A stretch of DNA of 64,000 nucleotides, taken from Macrocystis pyrifera. Taxonomy: Eukaryota; Sar; Phaeophyceae; Laminariales; Laminariaceae. The stretch lies in the NCBI GenBank assembly GCA_031763025.1, contig JASSKH010000028.1:1612001-1676000 (forward strand), in the 5' to 3' direction. The position numbers and the translations under genes are program-made. Below the pieces are notes generated by a model that had not been told where the DNA came from, did not search any database, and saw only the letters and a program-made list of their open reading frames with translations. Below, piece after piece: positions 62,269 through 64,000 of this stretch (the stretch's first letter is position 1; each line of letters begins with the position of its first letter).

Positions 62269-62940
62269 TAACCATACTATAGAAACCTCAGATGAGGGAC
62301 TATAAAACTTGTTGGCGCAGGGTGTAGTACAAAAGGACAAAGTTTGGAAATGTCTAGTGAGTGGTGAATTAACTAGGTGATCAGCGACCAAGGGTCGTTG
62401 TACTGTAAGGTGAAATAATCTCCGTTGCTATATAGAACGTCCCATGTGTTTCATCAGGCGGTATCGGATATGGATGGCCAGCGAACGTTATACGGGTTTG
62501 GATGTCGTAAAATTGGTTGGCGGCTACGTTTTCGATATGAGTTGCAGATGCGGTCGGATTTGCCATGAGCTAAAGGTAATGTTGAACGCTTTAGTACTGT
62601 GTTTGGGGTGACCCATAAATCTTGATGCACTCTTCGTTATCCCGGAGGCAAGAACTTGGTGGGATGAGTTTCTCCCGCAACCGGGCAATTCGTCTTGCAT
62701 GTGTTGAGACATGAGAGCAAGTAGTTAGTTGGTGTCACACTATGAAATAAAATTGAGGGGTGTCGAAGAGATGACGGGCATTGCACCTCAGCAAACAAGC
62801 GGCATCTCCAACTTCGTTGACGATGGACCAATGCCCATGACTGGTGAGACTACCGTTGTTGGATTGGCTTGAGTTGGAGTTGTTGCTGTCGCTACTGCCG
62901 TCGCCTGCGTCGTCTCCGTTTGGCGTGCGGTTGTTCCTAT
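62269..62940 (-). other. Unassigned; possible minus-strand coding pieces
   Basis: On the minus strand 62,381-62,566 reads FYDIQTRITFAGHPYPIPPD and GTFYIATEIISPY before a stop, and 62,830-62,940 reads SNNSNSSQSNNGSLTSHGHW in a neighbouring frame. They look more protein-like than background but no splice-consistent model was found. Confidence 0.25.
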
Positions 62941-63469
62941 TCTATTGCTCGAGCACGACGGGCGCGAGATACACGCGCACACACGCAGTAGCACCGTTCG
63001 TGGCTCTCATGAAGGGAATGCCTTGAAAATGACCAAGCAGTCACGAGCACACGAGCACTCGACTCGAGCAGCACTCGTACGCCTGTTGTTTTGTGCTGCT
63101 GTGGACTGCTCGAGCAGCACGAGCTCGAGCAGCACTGTGCACCGCTGCGGTTGCACCGAAAAGCGAGAAGAACAATGACTTTTGCAGCTGACAATACGAA
63201 GATTCGGGTAGGTTTCCAAGCCTATTGCATCGCAAAAAAAGAAGACGAGGTCACGATCACTCGATTGCTCGAGCGCGACGAGCACGAGACACGCACAAAC
63301 ACGCTCACAAACACGCAGCAGCAGTACCGTTCGTGGCTGTCACCAAGGGAGAGTCTTCAAGCGCGGCTGTTGTACCCTGGCTGCCTAGCCTTTGCGGGCT
63401 GCTTTCTACGGTACTTGAGAATCACCATCCAGCAGTAGAGAAGTGCAAATCTATAAAATTTGGAACAAT

Positions 63470-63790
63470 CACAGCTCGGGGTTTCCCATGAGCCTACTCG
63501 GCTCTAGCATGTCGGAACAGGTTCCCATAGTTATTTGCCAGATTTCGCGACTTTGAAGGTCTACAGCACGCACCACGGCGCTCAGCCGGGGCAACGGTTT
63601 GCACAGTACTTTCCACGCCGCCCCCCTGCGGGCTCCGCAGCAGGAAGCACGATAAAAGACCCGCGGCCAGACGAGAAAAGTGAACTATTCCGGATTTACG
63701 ACAATTTGGTACAAAGTATTAATATATACCCTGCGGGGCTTCTATGACTGCCTCAGGCTTGGCCCATCATATCAGTGAGTGTACCGAACA
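63470..63790 (+). repeat. 5' LTR end: U3 of the 30/61 kb type joined to the 40-45 kb R-U5
   Basis: AGACCCGCGGCCAGACGAG (63,658) and GTGAACTATTCCGG match the U3 of the 30.5 and 61.6 kb segments. After AAAGTATTAATATATA it continues CCCTGCGGGGCTTCTATGAC and GGCTTGGCCCATCATATCAG to ACCGAACA at 63,790, the R-U5 of the 40-45 kb element. CGGTAGCGGACTG follows, in primer-binding-site position. Confidence 0.7.
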
Positions 63791-63890
63791 CGGTAGCGGA
63801 CTGTTCCTATTGGACGCACTTGCTGGTTGGGGCTACGCCGGGAGAGTAACTCCCCGCTAGAAGACGAGCGAGACATTTTCAGTTTTTAGG

Positions 63891-64000
63891 ATGCTGAGGC
63901 CAGAGGAACCTCAGCCGAGCAGAGACACTGCCGACTATGAGGTCGACAGGGCCAGAAGAGCTACAAGAGTGGCGAAAACAGTGACAGCAGAGGCAGTCAT
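63891..64000 (+). CDS. Start of a gag-like ORF, cut by the window end
   Basis: ATG at 63,891, 100 bases after the LTR, opens a frame with MLRPEEPQPSRDTADYEVDR and RATRVAKTVTAEA that is still open at the last base. The distance from the LTR and the acidic/basic composition fit the beginning of a gag. Only 36 codons are visible, so the family cannot be judged. The leader between LTR and ATG resembles that of the 40-45 kb element (GACGCACTTGCTGGTTGGGG against the minus strand at ~44,620). Confidence 0.45.
   Translation, partial: MLRPEEPQPSRDTADYEVDRARRATRVAKTVTAEAV

Overview
The window is nuclear DNA of a eukaryote: almost everything in it is transposable-element sequence of eukaryotic classes (RTE-like LINEs, Ty1/copia and Ty3/gypsy elements, tRNA-derived SINEs, TA-flanked MITEs, a foldback element, non-autonomous LTR elements), and the one plausible host gene is split by short GT-AG introns. 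Telomere-type TTAGGG arrays occur, but only inside mobile elements. A stramenopile alga (for example a brown alga) would fit, but that is a guess from the general look and no species can be named. There are no bacterial operons, rRNA genes or CRISPR arrays.

Layout. 1-2.9 kb: decayed LINE. 4.0-8.6 kb: frame-broken copia element (+ strand). 9.1-15.97 kb: gypsy element (- strand) with a NADAR-like segment ahead of its protease, a 42-residue tandem repeat between RNase H and integrase, and an extra C-terminal module. 15.97-25.1 kb: a LINE stack into which an ATCGAT-motif repeat block, a SINE and a telomere-repeat element have inserted. 25.1-32.6 kb: a 48-bp-arm hairpin, a composite inverted-repeat unit, microsatellite, a 2-kb repeat family and an inverted duplication. 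32.6-37.3 kb: the most complete LINE, carrying endonuclease and reverse transcriptase with only a few frameshifts. 37.3-40 kb: minisatellites and another telomere-repeat element. 40.07-44.96 kb: a complete non-autonomous LTR element (two LTRs, CTTTT target duplication, gag-like zinc-knuckle ORF) whose ORF is split by a 1,076-bp foldback element with an AAGGCT duplication. 45-52.4 kb: SINEs, MITE, a 128-nt poly-G run, a LINE insertion with its empty site nearby, and a GCCGCGG-rich array. 52.4-55.6 kb: candidate host gene for a cysteine-containing, probably extracellular protein. 55.7-64 kb: LTR fragments, a GATCTG satellite and a new LTR element whose gag-like ORF runs off the end.

How the parts relate. 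LINE copies share one 3' UTR and an AAC-rich tail, so nested insertions can be ordered against it. Five copies of the TTAGGG-bearing element all carry the array at the same internal place and in the same orientation; one copy has a clear 6-bp target duplication inside a LINE. LTR segments in different copies combine two kinds of U3 with two kinds of R-U5, changing over at the TATA box. I regard these last two, the foldback-in-gag insertion and the NADAR-bearing gypsy element as the most interesting features. All alignments were made by eye.
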